Below are positions 13,028 to 30,016 of a DNA stretch of 64,000 nt, piece after piece. Every line of letters starts with the position of its first letter. Positions within the stretch are counted from its first letter, which is position 1. This DNA comes from Cytidiella melzeri (taxonomy: Eukaryota > Basidiomycota > Agaricomycetes > Polyporales > Irpicaceae): NCBI GenBank assembly GCA_022592445.1, contig JABYQR010000088.1:62001-126000 (forward strand), written 5' to 3'. The position numbers were made by a program, and so were the translations under genes. The notes below the pieces were generated by a model, which saw only the letters and a program-made list of their open reading frames with translations, was not told the DNA's origin and did not search any database.

Positions 13028-15165
13028 ATGTCCAAGATTCGTGAAGCGTACACAGCGCTCACCCCTTCGTCGCCTCGCCCACAAGTTTCGGCAGCCTTAC
13101 AGTCTATCATAGATGGTGAGCCTGCCCGCGTAACTCAATAACTGTACGCTCATAGCATCGCTTGTATACAATAGCGCCGCCTCTGACGATTGACGACGCA
13201 AATCGGAAGGAACTGGTCCAAACGATTATTAATGATTTGAAGTTCCTCACGAAGGGCTCTAGTAGCTCGAGCAAATCTCGCCTGACTTCTAAAGGTGAGT
13301 CGATTTACCTCCTTCGCCACCTTCATTGTAACTCAACAAGGGTCAGATTCTGCTGAAGCCCTTGCGGCATTAAAGTCACTGGGCAAAAATCCGGCAGGCT
13401 CGGAGACTATCGCGACAGCTGCCAACCTCAGTGCCATTCTCGCCATCTCGGAGCACCTTAAGGACGACATCGATGCGTCCAACGAGGCCCTGAGATGCAT
13501 AGCCAATGCACTACTCCTTGTGGAGACTGCACGGAAAACCTTTATTAAGAAGGAAGTAGGCGGCGGTGAAACTATGGTGGAATATCTCGAGGTGAGCCGA
13601 TCGTTCTATTCGCAGCATCTGCAAGTTTTCACGCTTTTGTTTGCTCAGAAAACGACCTCGCCCGATCGTGTCTTTATTGTATGCCGCATTATGTTCTTTT
13701 TGACGCTCTCCACTACTGCCGAAGCCTATCTGCGGTCACTAGTAGAAAGTAAACCGCAAGGCCACCACAGCAATATCGTCGACATAATCGCTACGAAACT
13801 GGACACTCTACTAACGAGTATCTTGTCCAGTGAGAAGATGGCCCGGGAGGCGATGTCAGAGGTGCTAAAGCTAGGATGGAACCTGGTGACATACTATCCA
13901 AGGGTCAGCACACGAATCCTTCGAAGCACACTAGCTTACCGTCAAACACAGGTTACTGATCCCAGTGATGGCGAACGCATGGTCATGCATGACGCATGGA
14001 GCGACCGACTGGATGGGTAGGTAGCCTAAAACATGCGAACTCTGTCAAGGGCTAACAGCTGTTGCAGATTTATCACTCCCCTCCTCCGCACGTTTAACTT
14101 CATGCCTACTTCACATCCCGCACCTTTTACAAGCCCCATGACACACCTGATCCACGTACTCGTCAGCATTCCAGTCACCTCTTCTAACAAATCGAAATGG
14201 TTCCCACCACTCAGTAATACGTCCTCGCCTGTAACCGCCTCCAAGCTCATCTCGCCCGTTGGTTCCCCGTCAACGTCTTCACCTCCTGTAAGCCGTAGCG
14301 GCTCACCGCCTGCCGCACCGAGCAAAGAGTCGAAGGAGTCCAAGCCTAGCACTTTTGATCGAGCCTTGTCTAAGCTCACGGTCCGCAAGTCCTCGTCCAG
14401 GACTTCAACTTTAGCACACAACGCGGACACACTTCTTCGTGCGTACGATATACTAGACGTCACGCTCTCGCATTACCTGCCAGATACCATTGACCCCGAC
14501 GATCCATCGGTGCAACAACGGTGCACGCGTGAAACCGATCAAGCTTTCGACGAACTCCTTCCACCTCTCGTCTTGTTCATCAAGAACATGTGCGCGGCGG
14601 ACGAGACCGTGCGGAAGCGTTTGCGCGAGTGGGTGTTGCCAGACGATTTGGACCGTAGCTCGCCTCTTGAAGGTCGTGCGGATTTCCTGGGCAGGTGCTT
14701 ACGCCTCCTTGGGTGTATCAACCACGCTCACACCAAGATCTCTGTTGGAGAGATGCTTTATGCTATCTGTGACTCTGATGGTAAATAACACCTCTGTTCG
14801 TTTCGTCCGTGTCGTCGTACTGACCAGGTGAATTCTGCTTAGCGGCAGCGTTGGCTGCGTACGTCGGGTACGGAAACGTCGCAGGATTTCTATTCCAGAA
14901 AGGCATCATGGGTGCTCCTGGTGCGCCTAGCAGCAGCAGCGTCGGTGCTCCTTCGGCAACAGCGGACGGCGTTCCCATCAACCCTATTACCGGTGTCGCC
15001 CAGACTCAACAGCCGTTGGGCCCAGAAATGTCAGACGAAGAAAAGGAGCGGGAAGCGGAGAAATTATTCGTTCTTTTCGATCGACTAGAAAGGATGGGTG
15101 CGATCCCCCCAAGTCAGAATCCTGTCCGGAAAGCTATCGCGGAAGGAAAGGGCCCAGCGTATTGA
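13028..15165 (+). CDS. RIC8: Ric8/synembryn, G-alpha chaperone and exchange factor
   Basis: Seven exons (13028-13115, 13175-13294, 13347-13591, 13649-13903, 13952-14016, 14068-14780, 14843-15165) encode 602 residues. Armadillo-like helical repeats show synembryn signatures: NALLLVETARKTF, SPDRVFIVCRIMFF, FDELLPPLVLF, DRSSPLEGR, KISVGEMLYAICDSD, then VGYGNVAGFLFQKGI. Ric8 proteins fold nascent G-alpha subunits and act as receptor-independent exchange factors in the cytosol; in fungi they support growth, mating and pathogenic programmes. Two introns (13592-13648, 57 bp; 13904-13951, 48 bp) are multiples of three without in-frame stops, so retention would add 19 or 16 residues; they are called introns because of clean GT-AG signals and because removal restores family spacing. 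A Ser/Pro-rich insert lies around residue 300. Confidence 0.92.
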
Positions 15166-15426
15166 TGATTTGCCATAAAAGTTTAGACGGTGGCGTGAAC
15201 GCTTGTTTGCGCGAATGGTACCATATGAGTGCGTCGATGTATACTGCTCTCGGATGTTGGTACACACTTTGTGCTCCTTCGTTTTCTTATTGATTGTATT
15301 ACTGTATATACCCTTTTACGCCCCCAATCGCACATGTATTAGTGTAGCCGGGAATGAGTTAATGGATTGCACGTAATGATTGCAGAGTGCGCAAGGAGGC
15401 AGTCGGTGTAGATATGTACAGGAGTC

Positions 15427-16805
15427 TTAGAAAGAAGTGATTGAGAAGGCGGTGTTCCATCCTTGTATGGCGTTGTCAAGGTCTTGCATGAGTCCTTGAA
15501 TAATAGGATGGTATACTAGCGTAGACGAGCTATCTTGAAAGTCGTGCTTGGAAAGTGTCCCACTCGGAAGTGGTCGATTCGTAATCCTAAGTGGCAGAAC
15601 AACTAACTGATCAAGAGTAGGCAGGGATGGAAGGGTAGGAACGACGTTAAAATCCTTCAGTCCTAGACCTTGACCAGATAGTAAGTCGCTTTTTGTGCAG
15701 CCATGCCTAGATGTCTTCCTCCCAAAAAAGCGAGGGGACTTCAGGAACGATGTTGTCTTCGAAGGACTTGACTCCAGGTGCACAGATGCGACGGAGGAAC
15801 CGCGACTGGTTGAGGTGGGGAGGTCAACTTGCCACTCGGAATCGCCGTAGATAGCATGCCGTTTGACATTATAAGCCCGCCCGTCTTCCCTCGAATGACT
15901 AGTAGACAAGGACGAGACGGAGAAAGCCTTCGTACGGGACCGGCGTTGTATTATGGCTTCACGACCAAGAGCAGGAGGGTCAAGCGGCAATTGCGGAATA
16001 CGAATAAGCCCAGGAGAGTCCATATGCAAGCTCTTCGCCTTTCTTACGCTTTCTGAGGACGGCGTTGAGGTAAGTGGCGTGTTGAGGTCCGGGGTGCCAG
16101 AGAGCTCATCGGAGGTCTCAAACGTCAGGTCGGGGGCTCCTGGCCAAGAATGCATGAGAGAGACTTGCGACACGTCGAGCTCTAAAAGCGTGCGCGCGAG
16201 ATGTTCTTGAGAATTTTCGTCTGCCGTTAATCGCAGGCTTGCAGAAGATCCAGCCAAGCTGTCGCGTGCTCTAAGACCCAGCATCGAGAGATCTTCTTCA
16301 AAGCTAACAGAGGTGGGCTTCGCTTCTTTGGCAGAGCTTAAACCGCGCGAACGCTGCTTCTGAGGAGGTGGCGAGCCAGGTTGTGTGATCTAGGCAGAGT
16401 CAGTTGCGCTGTACCACTTCAACAAACAGACGGCAAGGAGGTTACCGAGGGTGGCTCATCGTTCAGACTATTGAAAGAGCAGACTGAAGCCAGCCTGTTA
16501 GGTGGAAGCTGATAGAGCGTGGGTAGCTCTAAGCGAGGCCCTGCAAAAGGACGATCGAAATTCAAGCATGGGCTCCCGGTTGGTCGTTTGTCCACAGGAA
16601 CTTGCTTCAGAGGCCGTATCTTGAAGCGATGGGGTTCTTCTTCGCGTATAGCCACCGTGGTTTGCATTTTCTTCTTCCTATATTCTTGCAGATCAACAGA
16701 GGATGCCGAAGGACTTGTAGGGCTTGGACAACGAGATTCGAAATCGTCGAAAAGTTGCTCGGCTTCATGAGGAACGAACGCCGCGGGAACTTGCAACATT
16801 GCCAT
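15427..16805 (-). CDS. Hypothetical protein, basidiomycete orphan
   Basis: Two exons (16446-16805, 15427-16389) separated by a 56 bp intron give 440 residues. I do not recognise a domain. The protein is Ser/Pro-rich and mostly disordered, with a short basic stretch near residue 43 (YRKKKMQ) and several S-P and T-P sites that could be phosphorylated. The C-terminal 60 residues (PTLPSLPTLDQLVVLPLRI and PIIQGLMQDLDNAIQGWNTAF) look more ordered and may be helical. ATG 16805 is the first in-frame Met. It is convergent with RIC8, 261 bp apart. The reading frame is long and spliced cleanly, so the gene is likely real, but function is unknown. Confidence 0.65.
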
Positions 16806-17179
16806 GCTCAACAGCGAAATAAAACGAATGTCAGAGAAAAAGAGCGTCGGGAAATATCACGTATCGAGTAGATGCTTGGTGTATGGCGGTAGTGGTTTGA
16901 AAGCCGACTCTTTCCTTCAAGAGGGTAGCTGGGCTCTGACAAACAAACGCAAACAGCGTGCGCCGATTTCACCAACCAATCACATCACCGGCACTTCAGC
17001 GTAAGATCACAATTCTGCAAGAGAGCTACCATGCAGACTAGAAAACATAGCATAGGTCAGCATGCCACCGGACTACGGTACATTTTGGAAGTGGCAGCCG
17101 GAAAGAGAACCAACGACGGAGAGCATGTGGAAGCGATACTGAATGAGCGGGGGATAAATCACAGCAAGTGGACGGATTA
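16806..17179. other. Intergenic, no gene seen
   Basis: This stretch lies between the orphan gene start and the Nsr1-like gene stop, both on the minus strand. It should hold the orphan's promoter and the Nsr1-like 3' UTR. No additional coding or RNA gene was recognised. Confidence 0.45.
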
Positions 17180-19037
17180 TCAGTCGAAGGTCGTCTTCCT
17201 GCCTTCAAAGTTTGTGATACCGCCTGTTCGTGCACCGCCGCGAGGTGCGCCACGGCCACGGCCACGATCACCTCCTCGTCCCTAGAAACAAAAAGAAGTT
17301 AGGCTTTTTTTGAAAGGTGAGACCCAATCGAGACGACATACCCGTCCTCCACCTCGTCCACCGAACCCACCACGTCCGCCATCGAAACCACCACGGCCAC
17401 CGCGGCCTCCAAATCCTCCACCACGACCTCCGCCAAACCCTCCACGTCCTCCACGACCTCCACCGTCGTTATCTCTCGGCTGTGAGTAATCGAGCCTGAT
17501 GGCGCGACCGGAGATCTCCTGCCCGCTAAGACCCTCGTATGCCTTTTTAGCAGCCTCAATGTCTGTGAATTCGACATAACCGAAACCCTTAGGGCGCCCG
17601 GTCTCCCTGTCGGTGGGTAGTCGAACGCTCTTGATATCGCCATACTCGCCGAAGGACTCCCAGATGATATCCTCGGTTGCATCGAAGCTGAGGTTGCCGA
17701 CGAAAAGGACAGCGGAAGGTGCGCTGGGCGAGTCGCCGTAAGCCTTTGCACGGTTCTCCCTCACAGCACTCTTGTCCTTCTCGACGCTCTTGTCGATGTT
17801 GACAGGTCGACCGTCAATTTCCTTGCCATTGAGAGCGAGAGCCTTATCGACGGCGTCGGTCGTGGTGAAGGTAACATATGCAAAACCGCGAGATTTGCCT
17901 GTGGTGCGGTCCATTGCCACACGAGTAGAAGCAACTTCACCGCATTCAGCGAACTCCGAGGCAAGCCACTCTTCGTCGACATTCCATGACAGACGTCCCA
18001 CAAAGATCGTCTTCGTAGCTCCCGCGTCCTCGCTTGTTGAGGAAGCTTCTGCCTGAGCAACCTTCGTCTTTTTCGCCGGCTGCGCAACCTCATCCTCTGC
18101 TTTGCGTTTCCCGTTCGCAACAGGCTTCGCTGCAGCATCATCCATCTCAACATCGGAATCGTCCTCCTCAGAAGAGTCATCAGAGTCGTCGCTGTCGTCG
18201 CTAGGCGCGGCTTTCTTCGCAGGCGTCGACTTACTTGCCGCAGTTTTGGCGGGTGCCGCTTTCGGCGCTGGCGTGTTGTCAGAGTCAGAGTCGTCATCAG
18301 AATCTGAGGAGTCGTCAGAGTCGTCGGCTTTGGGCGGTGCAGCCTTTGCAGGCGCCGCTTTTGTGGGTGCAGCCTTCTTGGCAGCAGCAGCCTTTTGGGG
18401 AGGAACCTCTTCTTCAGAACTAGAGTCAGAGTCAGAGTCAGACTCATCAGAAGACTCTGCCTTTTTGACAGCAGCAGCGAGTTTGACTTGCGCTGCCTTT
18501 GGTTTCTCTTCCTCTGATTCGTCTGAGTCCTCCTCCGAAGAGGAAGATGTTGCAGGTGGAGCGGCAACAACAGCCTTTGCTTTGGGCTTGGGCTTCTCGT
18601 CCTCGGATTCTTCTTCTGACGAGTCTTCACTAGAAGACGCAGCCTTGGCCTGGTCAACGCGCTTTAGCGATAGCAACCACGGTATACTCGTTAAGCATAC
18701 CTTGCCGTTGACTTTTGCTTTCGGTGTGGTTTTAGGTGCAGGCTTCTCGTCCTCGGAAGAGTCCTCGCTGGAGCTTTCTTCCTTAACCGGTTTCTTGGCC
18801 TACAGAAAGACATGAGCAAACTCAAGCGCAGCCAAATGTTGCAGATCACACCTTCGCCTTTGCCAGAATCTCCTTGGATGATGCAGGAACGGAGCTCTTC
18901 TTAATTGCAGACTTTGCAGGTGCAACTTTAGCGGGAACGTCCTTCACCACTTTCTTCTCTGCAGCCTTCTTGTCAACCTTCTTATCGACCTTCTTGTCAG
19001 ACTTTTTGGAGACTTTTGAGCCCTTGTCTGTCGCCAT
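17180..19037 (-). CDS. NSR1: Nucleolin-like protein (Nsr1/Gar2)
   Basis: Four exons (18852-19037, 18701-18799, 17342-18649, 17180-17281) encode 564 residues. The N-terminus is Lys/Ala-rich, followed by long alternating acidic Ser/Glu/Asp and basic Lys/Ala/Pro tracts, the nucleolar phospho-acidic pattern. RRM1 starts near 306 (TIFVGRLSW, RGFAYVTF) and RRM2 near 408 (VLFVGNLSF, KGFGYVEF). A glycine-arginine RGG tail follows and the last exon ends with GARTGGITNFEGRKTTFD, typical of Gar2/Nsr1. The family works in 18S pre-rRNA processing and 40S assembly in the nucleolus. Exon 3 is best started after the acceptor at 18650; the alternative 12 bases earlier would make a 39 bp intron. It is divergent from MRS6. 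Confidence 0.93.
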
Positions 19038-19388
19038 GACGAGATACGATGAAGTTGGGCGACGGTGAGAAAAGGGAGTTGTTGAGTGGATGGCTGGGAG
19101 CAAGCAAATCCTAATTTCTTTGGCTCCAAAATTTTCGAAAAAAGATAGCGAGGCGTGACTGTGACATACTGCTTATACTTGTTTGTACAGAGTTTGTAAG
19201 AGCTTGTATTCTCGCTCTCAGCCGAGTAAGTACATAATCAATGGCGTGACCTAATCAACATTCGAACTTATTAATAAACGAGTGTGACGCTCACCTGCAC
19301 TTGGGCAGTGAAATTAGAACGACCACCGTCTTGCAATCGCTGCCTGCCCGCAATTATCTTCAATCCCCCTGTAAAGCCTGAACTCAGA
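19038..19388. promoter_or_regulatory. Divergent promoter NSR1/MRS6
   Basis: This 351 bp intergenic region serves two divergent housekeeping genes, a nucleolar ribosome-biogenesis factor and the Rab escort protein. No TATA box was noticed and no further gene is present. Confidence 0.5.
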
Positions 19389-21190
19389 ATGGATGTCGAC
19401 GTTGTCGTCTTGGGCACTGGTCTATCTGCGTCAATAACCGCCGCGTAAGCCTCAGTCTCAGTAACCTCCGCGGTGGCTGAATAGGCGTAGTGCTCTGTCA
19501 AAGGCAGGATACAAGGTCGCGCACCTCGACGCGAACCCATACTATGGCGGGGACGATGCTTCCCTCTCCTTGGACGAGCTGGTAGCTTGGGCGGATGAGC
19601 GTGCTACTGAGTCCATAGATGCCTCGCCGTACCTCGCTGCACAGAAGAAACAGTTCTCTGGGATATCATACTCTGGTGCACTACCGCCACAGTCTCGACA
19701 ATACGCCGTGTCTCTTCATCCTACTATCATTCCTTCTATTGGACCTTTGATCGACTCCTTAATCGCCTCTGGTGTCTCTCGCTACGGAGGCTTCAAGCTA
19801 CTAGAACGCGTTGCCATCTTCGACAGCCCGGGATTGGTGAAGCCTGTTCCAGGCAGCAAAGAGGACGTTTTTAAGAACAAGAAGCTCACCCTTCTGCAGA
19901 AACGACGGCTCATGCGCTTCTTGATGTTCGCAGGCGGCGAGTTCGAGGACAAACCTGAGCTACAAGGGAGTGAACACCTCCCGTTCGCCGAGTTTCTGAC
20001 GGCACGGTTTTCGCTCGACGCAGAAGCTGTACAAGTCATTGTCTACGCGCTTGCATTCTGTGTATGTTATACAGGTATTTGAACTGTCAATGAGATGTTA
20101 TCATATTTATACTTAGTTCGTCAGATCCAACCCTGCCTGCTTTACAGCGCGTTCGTCGGTATCTCCGGTCTACCGGTCGATATGGCGCCTCGTCGTTCCT
20201 TGTGGGACATTACGGTGGCCTAGGGGAGATAGCGCAAGGTTTTTGTCGAACGTCGGCCGTCGGTGGAACTACTTATATCCTCGGACGTCGAATTCTGTCC
20301 ATCGACTCTACACCATCTCCGGAGATGTCTTCGCGGAAATATACGATACGGCTCGAAGACTTGGACGAGGAGCTTCGGTGCGATGTTCTCGTGACTTCAC
20401 CGGGCTACTGTCAGGACGGTGACTCAGCTGCAGCAGCAGCGGAGGTCCCGCCAGACGGCGATACTTCTTACTCGTTCGCTCGCTGTGTGGCTATCATCGA
20501 CAGACCCATACTATTATCTACCTCCGCAATTGAAGCTAGCGACGTCCCTTCAGAGGTCCCCGACGACGTGGTCGCCGCCACGTTGGAGACAGAGCGGTCA
20601 CCGACGTCCGTAGAGGTCGATACCGCCGTGTTGGTTTTTCCGCCATCGTCTCTCGACGCTGGTTCTTCCAATACCTCCGTAAGTGTCCTCATCACTGGCG
20701 AAGGCAGTCAATCCACACCCCGGGGAAAATGTTGGTCCATTCTTTAATTGCTATCTCATCATATATTCTGACATCCTTCACAGGGATACTGTACATCACG
20801 CTGCCATTGCCAAATAACCAGAGTATCAGTCAAACTCCAGAGCAGCTATTAAGGCCTTACCTTCATGCTACGCTACGTCTAGCGTCACCGGAATCGTCAG
20901 ATTCGCTTGATGTGGTGGAACCTTTATTCACATTGTTCTACATGCAACATCCCGCCAGTGGACCCTCGAAACCATCGTCGTCGATTCTGCGCGCAGTGTC
21001 GTATGCTCCTCACCTTCCCGAAATTGCGGACTCGGCGGTCACTAATGCGGAAGGGATATTCTGGGACGTCATCAAAAGCCTCAAGGCTGTTGGAAGACAT
21101 CCCGAGCGTAACGATGAGGTTGATCGCGGTGAGAGTGATGTAGAGAGTTTCTGGCCGCCGTTGGAATATGTGGAAGAGAATGACGATTGA
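19389..21190 (+). CDS. MRS6: Rab escort protein (REP/Mrs6)
   Basis: Four exons (19389-19444, 19491-20074, 20125-20730, 20784-21190) give 550 residues. The N-terminal dinucleotide-fold signature VVVLGTGLSASITAA, then HLDANPYYGG, KLLERVAIFDSPG and later GHYGGLGEIAQGFCR with GGTTYILGR identify the GDI/REP superfamily, and the insert-rich C-terminal half fits REP rather than GDI. REP presents newly made Rab GTPases to geranylgeranyl transferase II and delivers them to membranes. The donor of intron 2 (GTATTT at 20075) was chosen over GTATGT a few bases earlier because only it keeps the frame into DPTLPALQRVRRYLRSTG; this leaves an unusual CVCYT at the junction. Confidence 0.92.
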
Positions 21191-21357
21191 TGCATGTAGA
21201 TTAACGTGTAGCTATAAATTATTTCTCGCATAGTCTGAGGGGTTTTTGCGTTTGCGGGGTGTTTCGGAGGAACGGAGGACGGAACGGAAGGCTGAGGTTG
21301 AGAGAGCGACTGCCAAAACAAGCGACGTCACTTACCATCGCCACTCATCTCTTCACT

Positions 21358-21805
21358 ATGCATCCCTCACTACGACTCGCGAACGCGACCCCCCACAGAG
21401 TGCACAAACCGCTCATACATTTCATCGGAAAGAGACAATGGCCGTCAGGTAAGTCTGATTCAGCTTTCGCTCATACTCGGGCCACGACTGAGGTGCTCGT
21501 CTCTCTTGATAGCACCTCAGCCTCAGCATCCTCATCCCCAAGCTCCTGCCGACTTGCAGAAATCATTTTCGGAATTCTTGAGCAAGTTCAAGTCATCGAG
21601 CTCTTTGGAGTCTTCCTCAACCTCCAGCTCGTCGTCAGCGGGCGGCGCGCAAGTCTTCACCGACTTTTGGCAGGCACCTCAGAGGTTTTGGAAACGCGAG
21701 CTGTCAGAGGCTGAGATAGAAGTTATAACGGTGCGTCTGGCTGTAGACTGTAGTGGTTTGTGTAGCTGATCATTGAAGCAGAGTGGCGGTGCGTCGCTGA
21801 AGTAG
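21358..21805 (+). CDS. KGD4: 2-oxoglutarate dehydrogenase accessory subunit Kgd4/Ymr31
   Basis: Three exons (21358-21448, 21513-21730, 21782-21805) encode 110 residues. The N-terminus HKPLIHFIGKRQWPS, the PHPQAPADLQKSFSEF core and the end FWKRELSEAEIEVITSGGAS match Ymr31/MRPS36/Kgd4. Once listed as a mitochondrial ribosomal protein, the family is now known as the adaptor that attaches the E3 subunit to the 2-oxoglutarate dehydrogenase complex in the mitochondrial matrix. A Ser-rich linker separates the conserved ends. The final exon is only eight codons including the stop, but its sequence is the conserved tail. It starts 168 bp after MRS6. Confidence 0.93.
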
Positions 21806-21937
21806 ATATCCTGCGCAGACGAGCGCGACTGTATCTACAACCATCTCGTATCCGCCCTGCTTGGCCGCCAGTCAGGAGGTGCACCACACTATACAGAATA
21901 TCGAGATTTGTGCTAGAAGTCAATTAATACTACATGT

Positions 21938-23081
21938 TCAATCTTTCTCCGCATACGCTAGCAAGTGCTTCTCAACCTCATCCTCTGGCAGAACCCGCCA
22001 TTGACCGCGGGTCTTGACATCCTCCTCCTCACCATTCGAAACAATCCCAATCTCGACCTCTCCCGGCTTGAAGTCTGTCGCATGGACGACCGAAATTGCC
22101 TCAATCGCCATCTGCGATGACGTCGAATATTGGCTTATTTCTGACAATGAACTATGGGACGGACAGCTCACCTCGATGACTTCTGACCGACTCAAGGTCT
22201 TTCCTGCTTTCGTCGCATCTTCCGCACCTCCTCCCGAGTCAAGCTTTTTCCACTTCTTCTCTAGATGATTCATAGCTTCTTGCTGCTTCTGACCTGCGGC
22301 AGTGGCATGGAACCCGACAAAGTATCCCGCTGGGTCAAGCTTAAAGCACTGCGGCCCGTATTCTGGGTCAATACCGATGAGGATCATAGCTACGCGTTGT
22401 GGGCATTAGAGTTCGAAGTGCGTAAAGAGAGACGAAGGATCAATACGTACAAATGCCAAGCGGTCGCATGGCTGCTCGTTGTGTGTATACTTGATTAATA
22501 TTCGCTATTCGGCGTGCAAGCGCGTCTGGCGTGATTTCGTAGCCATATTTATACCTGAATGTTGCCGCCTCTGATCGTGCGCGATGTACTTGAGCTTGTG
22601 CATCGGCTAGTAGCGACATACCAATGGTGTTAGCTATGGGAGCAAGGAAGAACGAATTGCTCCCACCAATAAGTCCGGTCATGACACATCCTATCGTGGG
22701 TGTTATGCTGTAGAGATGGGTGATGGTCGAGGCATCGAGGAGCTTGTCCTGTAAAGCTGAGTTAACGGAGCTGCAATCTAAGGCAGAAGAGTGTTCACGT
22801 ACCGGTACTTTCTTCTGTGTAATGACGACTGCTGTGTCCTTGCCTCGCACAGCAATAGCTGTATGACCTGAGCCTGTTATGGCCTTGAAGGCATATTCTA
22901 CGAGCAGGACACAACTGAGCACTTGGTGCATCGGTCCAGGGAATTATCATGCTCACCGACTTGATATAACCGTCCCTCTGGCGAGAAGACAGTGAGATAC
23001 CTGAACAACCAAAAGGTTCAATGCGTGCACGCGCATTTTCATAGCGTAAACGACAGACCTATCGTATGAGGTCCTGGACAT
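21938..23081 (-). CDS. SCL1: 20S proteasome alpha-1 subunit (Scl1/PSMA6)
   Basis: Seven exons (23059-23081, 22957-23000, 22803-22897, 22667-22748, 22451-22606, 22172-22389, 21938-22111) encode 263 residues. The alpha-subunit signature [20 protein letters not shown] is assembled across introns 1 and 2, followed by [19 protein letters not shown], then [38 protein letters not shown] and [15 protein letters not shown], diagnostic of the PSMA6/Scl1 subtype. It forms part of the outer ring that gates the 20S proteasome. The last intron (22112-22171, 60 bp) is in frame without a stop, so retention would insert 20 residues; its removal restores family spacing. It is divergent from RPO31. Confidence 0.94.
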
Positions 23082-23368
23082 GGTCGTGAGTGAGAGTTGA
23101 AGTGAAAGGTAAGTACTAGTGGTCGAGGACGCGCAAGTGCGGGCGTTTGTCGCGACCACGCGTCGGTGTCCGCAATAGGAAGGGCGAGACGCGCAATAAT
23201 TTACATTGACTTGGTCTCCTACTCTCAGTAGCTTCAAGCTTGCATGTCCCCTCTCCCCTCTAATCTCTTAAAGCGGATGAAATCGAGGCGGTAGCAATCC
23301 CAGCGGTGGTTGTGTTTTGCTTTGCTGCAATATTGGTCCAAGTGTTCCTTTACTGAGGAGGCGAAGCA
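23082..23368. promoter_or_regulatory. Bidirectional promoter SCL1/RPO31
   Basis: Only 287 bp separate the start codons of a proteasome subunit and the largest RNA polymerase III subunit. An ATTGG (inverse CCAAT box) lies about 35 bp before the RPO31 ATG. A perfect yeast-type proteasome element was not seen. Confidence 0.55.
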
Positions 23369-28594
<5,226 letters not shown>

Positions 28595-30016
28595 CAGAAA
28601 TAATTGCGTTATGTATCCAGACAATATTTACTATCAATTTGGGAATACGAAACTTACCTCAACGTCTGTTGTCTGAGCAGCTCGCCACTTTTAGTAGCTA
28701 TACGACCAATGTTCGAGGCCAGGGGACTAAACAGTTAGGCGTTGCCAGTGGCTGAGAGGAGGGGATATCAAGAGAGCATTCTGTGCTCAGCGGCACGCGG
28801 CATGCAATCCTCTCTTACATTCGAAGAACGAAGCTGACGCTGGTGTAACACCCATAGATGATAGCAACAACTGCATTCGGGTGAATGTCGCCGACCTCTA
28901 CCATATCGAATACATCATCGACAACACAGATACAACGCCTCCCTCGTGATACTCACATCCCCTCGCCGGCGCGGGTCCATGAACGTCGGTGTTGAAAGGC
29001 ATCGAATCACGACAGCACTACGCCTGCCTACGCTGCATGTTCAAATCTCCTTCATGATAAACAAACAGGTACGCTCATCGCCCGCGAACTGTTTTCCACA
29101 TACTGACACTCACCTGGGCCTGCAAACAACACGAGCCCACTGACAATATCTTCACCGCCAACGATCGGAACTCTCTACGGTTTATGGAGAATTGCTTGAT
29201 TTCCTGAAAGTATCAATTGCTACTAGCGTTGCGCGATTTTTCGATCCTTCCACACCTCTTCTGTCGATTGAGCTTTATCCTGCTCGTTTGAGGTGAATGT
29301 GAAAAGGCGCATAGGGTGCGCTCAAGAGAGATACGGCGTATGTGTTGCTCTAGACTCACGCTAGTTTCTGACAGAGTCACAACCACTGCAAGTCGAGAGC
29401 GCCAGATCCGGAGTCGGGACTGACACGAGAGCATCGCAGGTTACTATAGCTCAGGTCTAATCTAAGGTAAGTATGCCACAGTCGCCTCATACACACCACA
29501 GGTCCAATGGCTGTGAAACTGGCTTTACGATGACTGAAATATCAGACTCAAGATGATAGATCTAGAGACCATCTTTGTCATAACGCTTCGCGATGGCTAC
29601 AAGCCCAATACCAGAGTGGCAGTACAACAGCCATGGGGGATTTCATCATAATCGGTATAAAAAATGCCGTTGCTCAAGAGCAGACAAGATATATTGTGAG
29701 CTGCATGTCCGTCAGCTTGGCTAATTGACCCTCAAAGCAGCTAGAGTTCCTGTCCTCATCATGTAACTTTGCACATTGCCTACATCTCAACATGGCAATG
29801 ATCTTGCGTGCTTGTCGACTCCGCTCCAGCACTTGCAACTATCAGAGCTAGATGTGGAAGGATGATGCCCCTTTGCTGTGAGTCCATTCTTGATACAACC
29901 AATGGAATCACTCAAGTTGCGGTGTTTGTTTGTCGAGAGATGCAGGTATATAGAGCAATCGACAGAGCTGTCAAGACGTTATACCTACTTCCCCACCCTT
30001 TCGCTCAGCAGCACTG
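28595..30016. other. 1.4 kb without recognisable gene
   Basis: No frame here shows family similarity and no tRNA with both internal boxes was found. A TATAAAAAA run lies at 29656-29664, but it is about 360 bp before the next plausible start codon. The stretch marks the change from dense housekeeping genes to the accessory region. Confidence 0.4.

Noticed and set aside
17761..18657. Long Arg/Leu-rich open frame on the minus strand inside NSR1
   Set aside because: Shadow of the repetitive Ser/Asp/Lys codons of the nucleolin-like gene in another frame; no start codon context or similarity.
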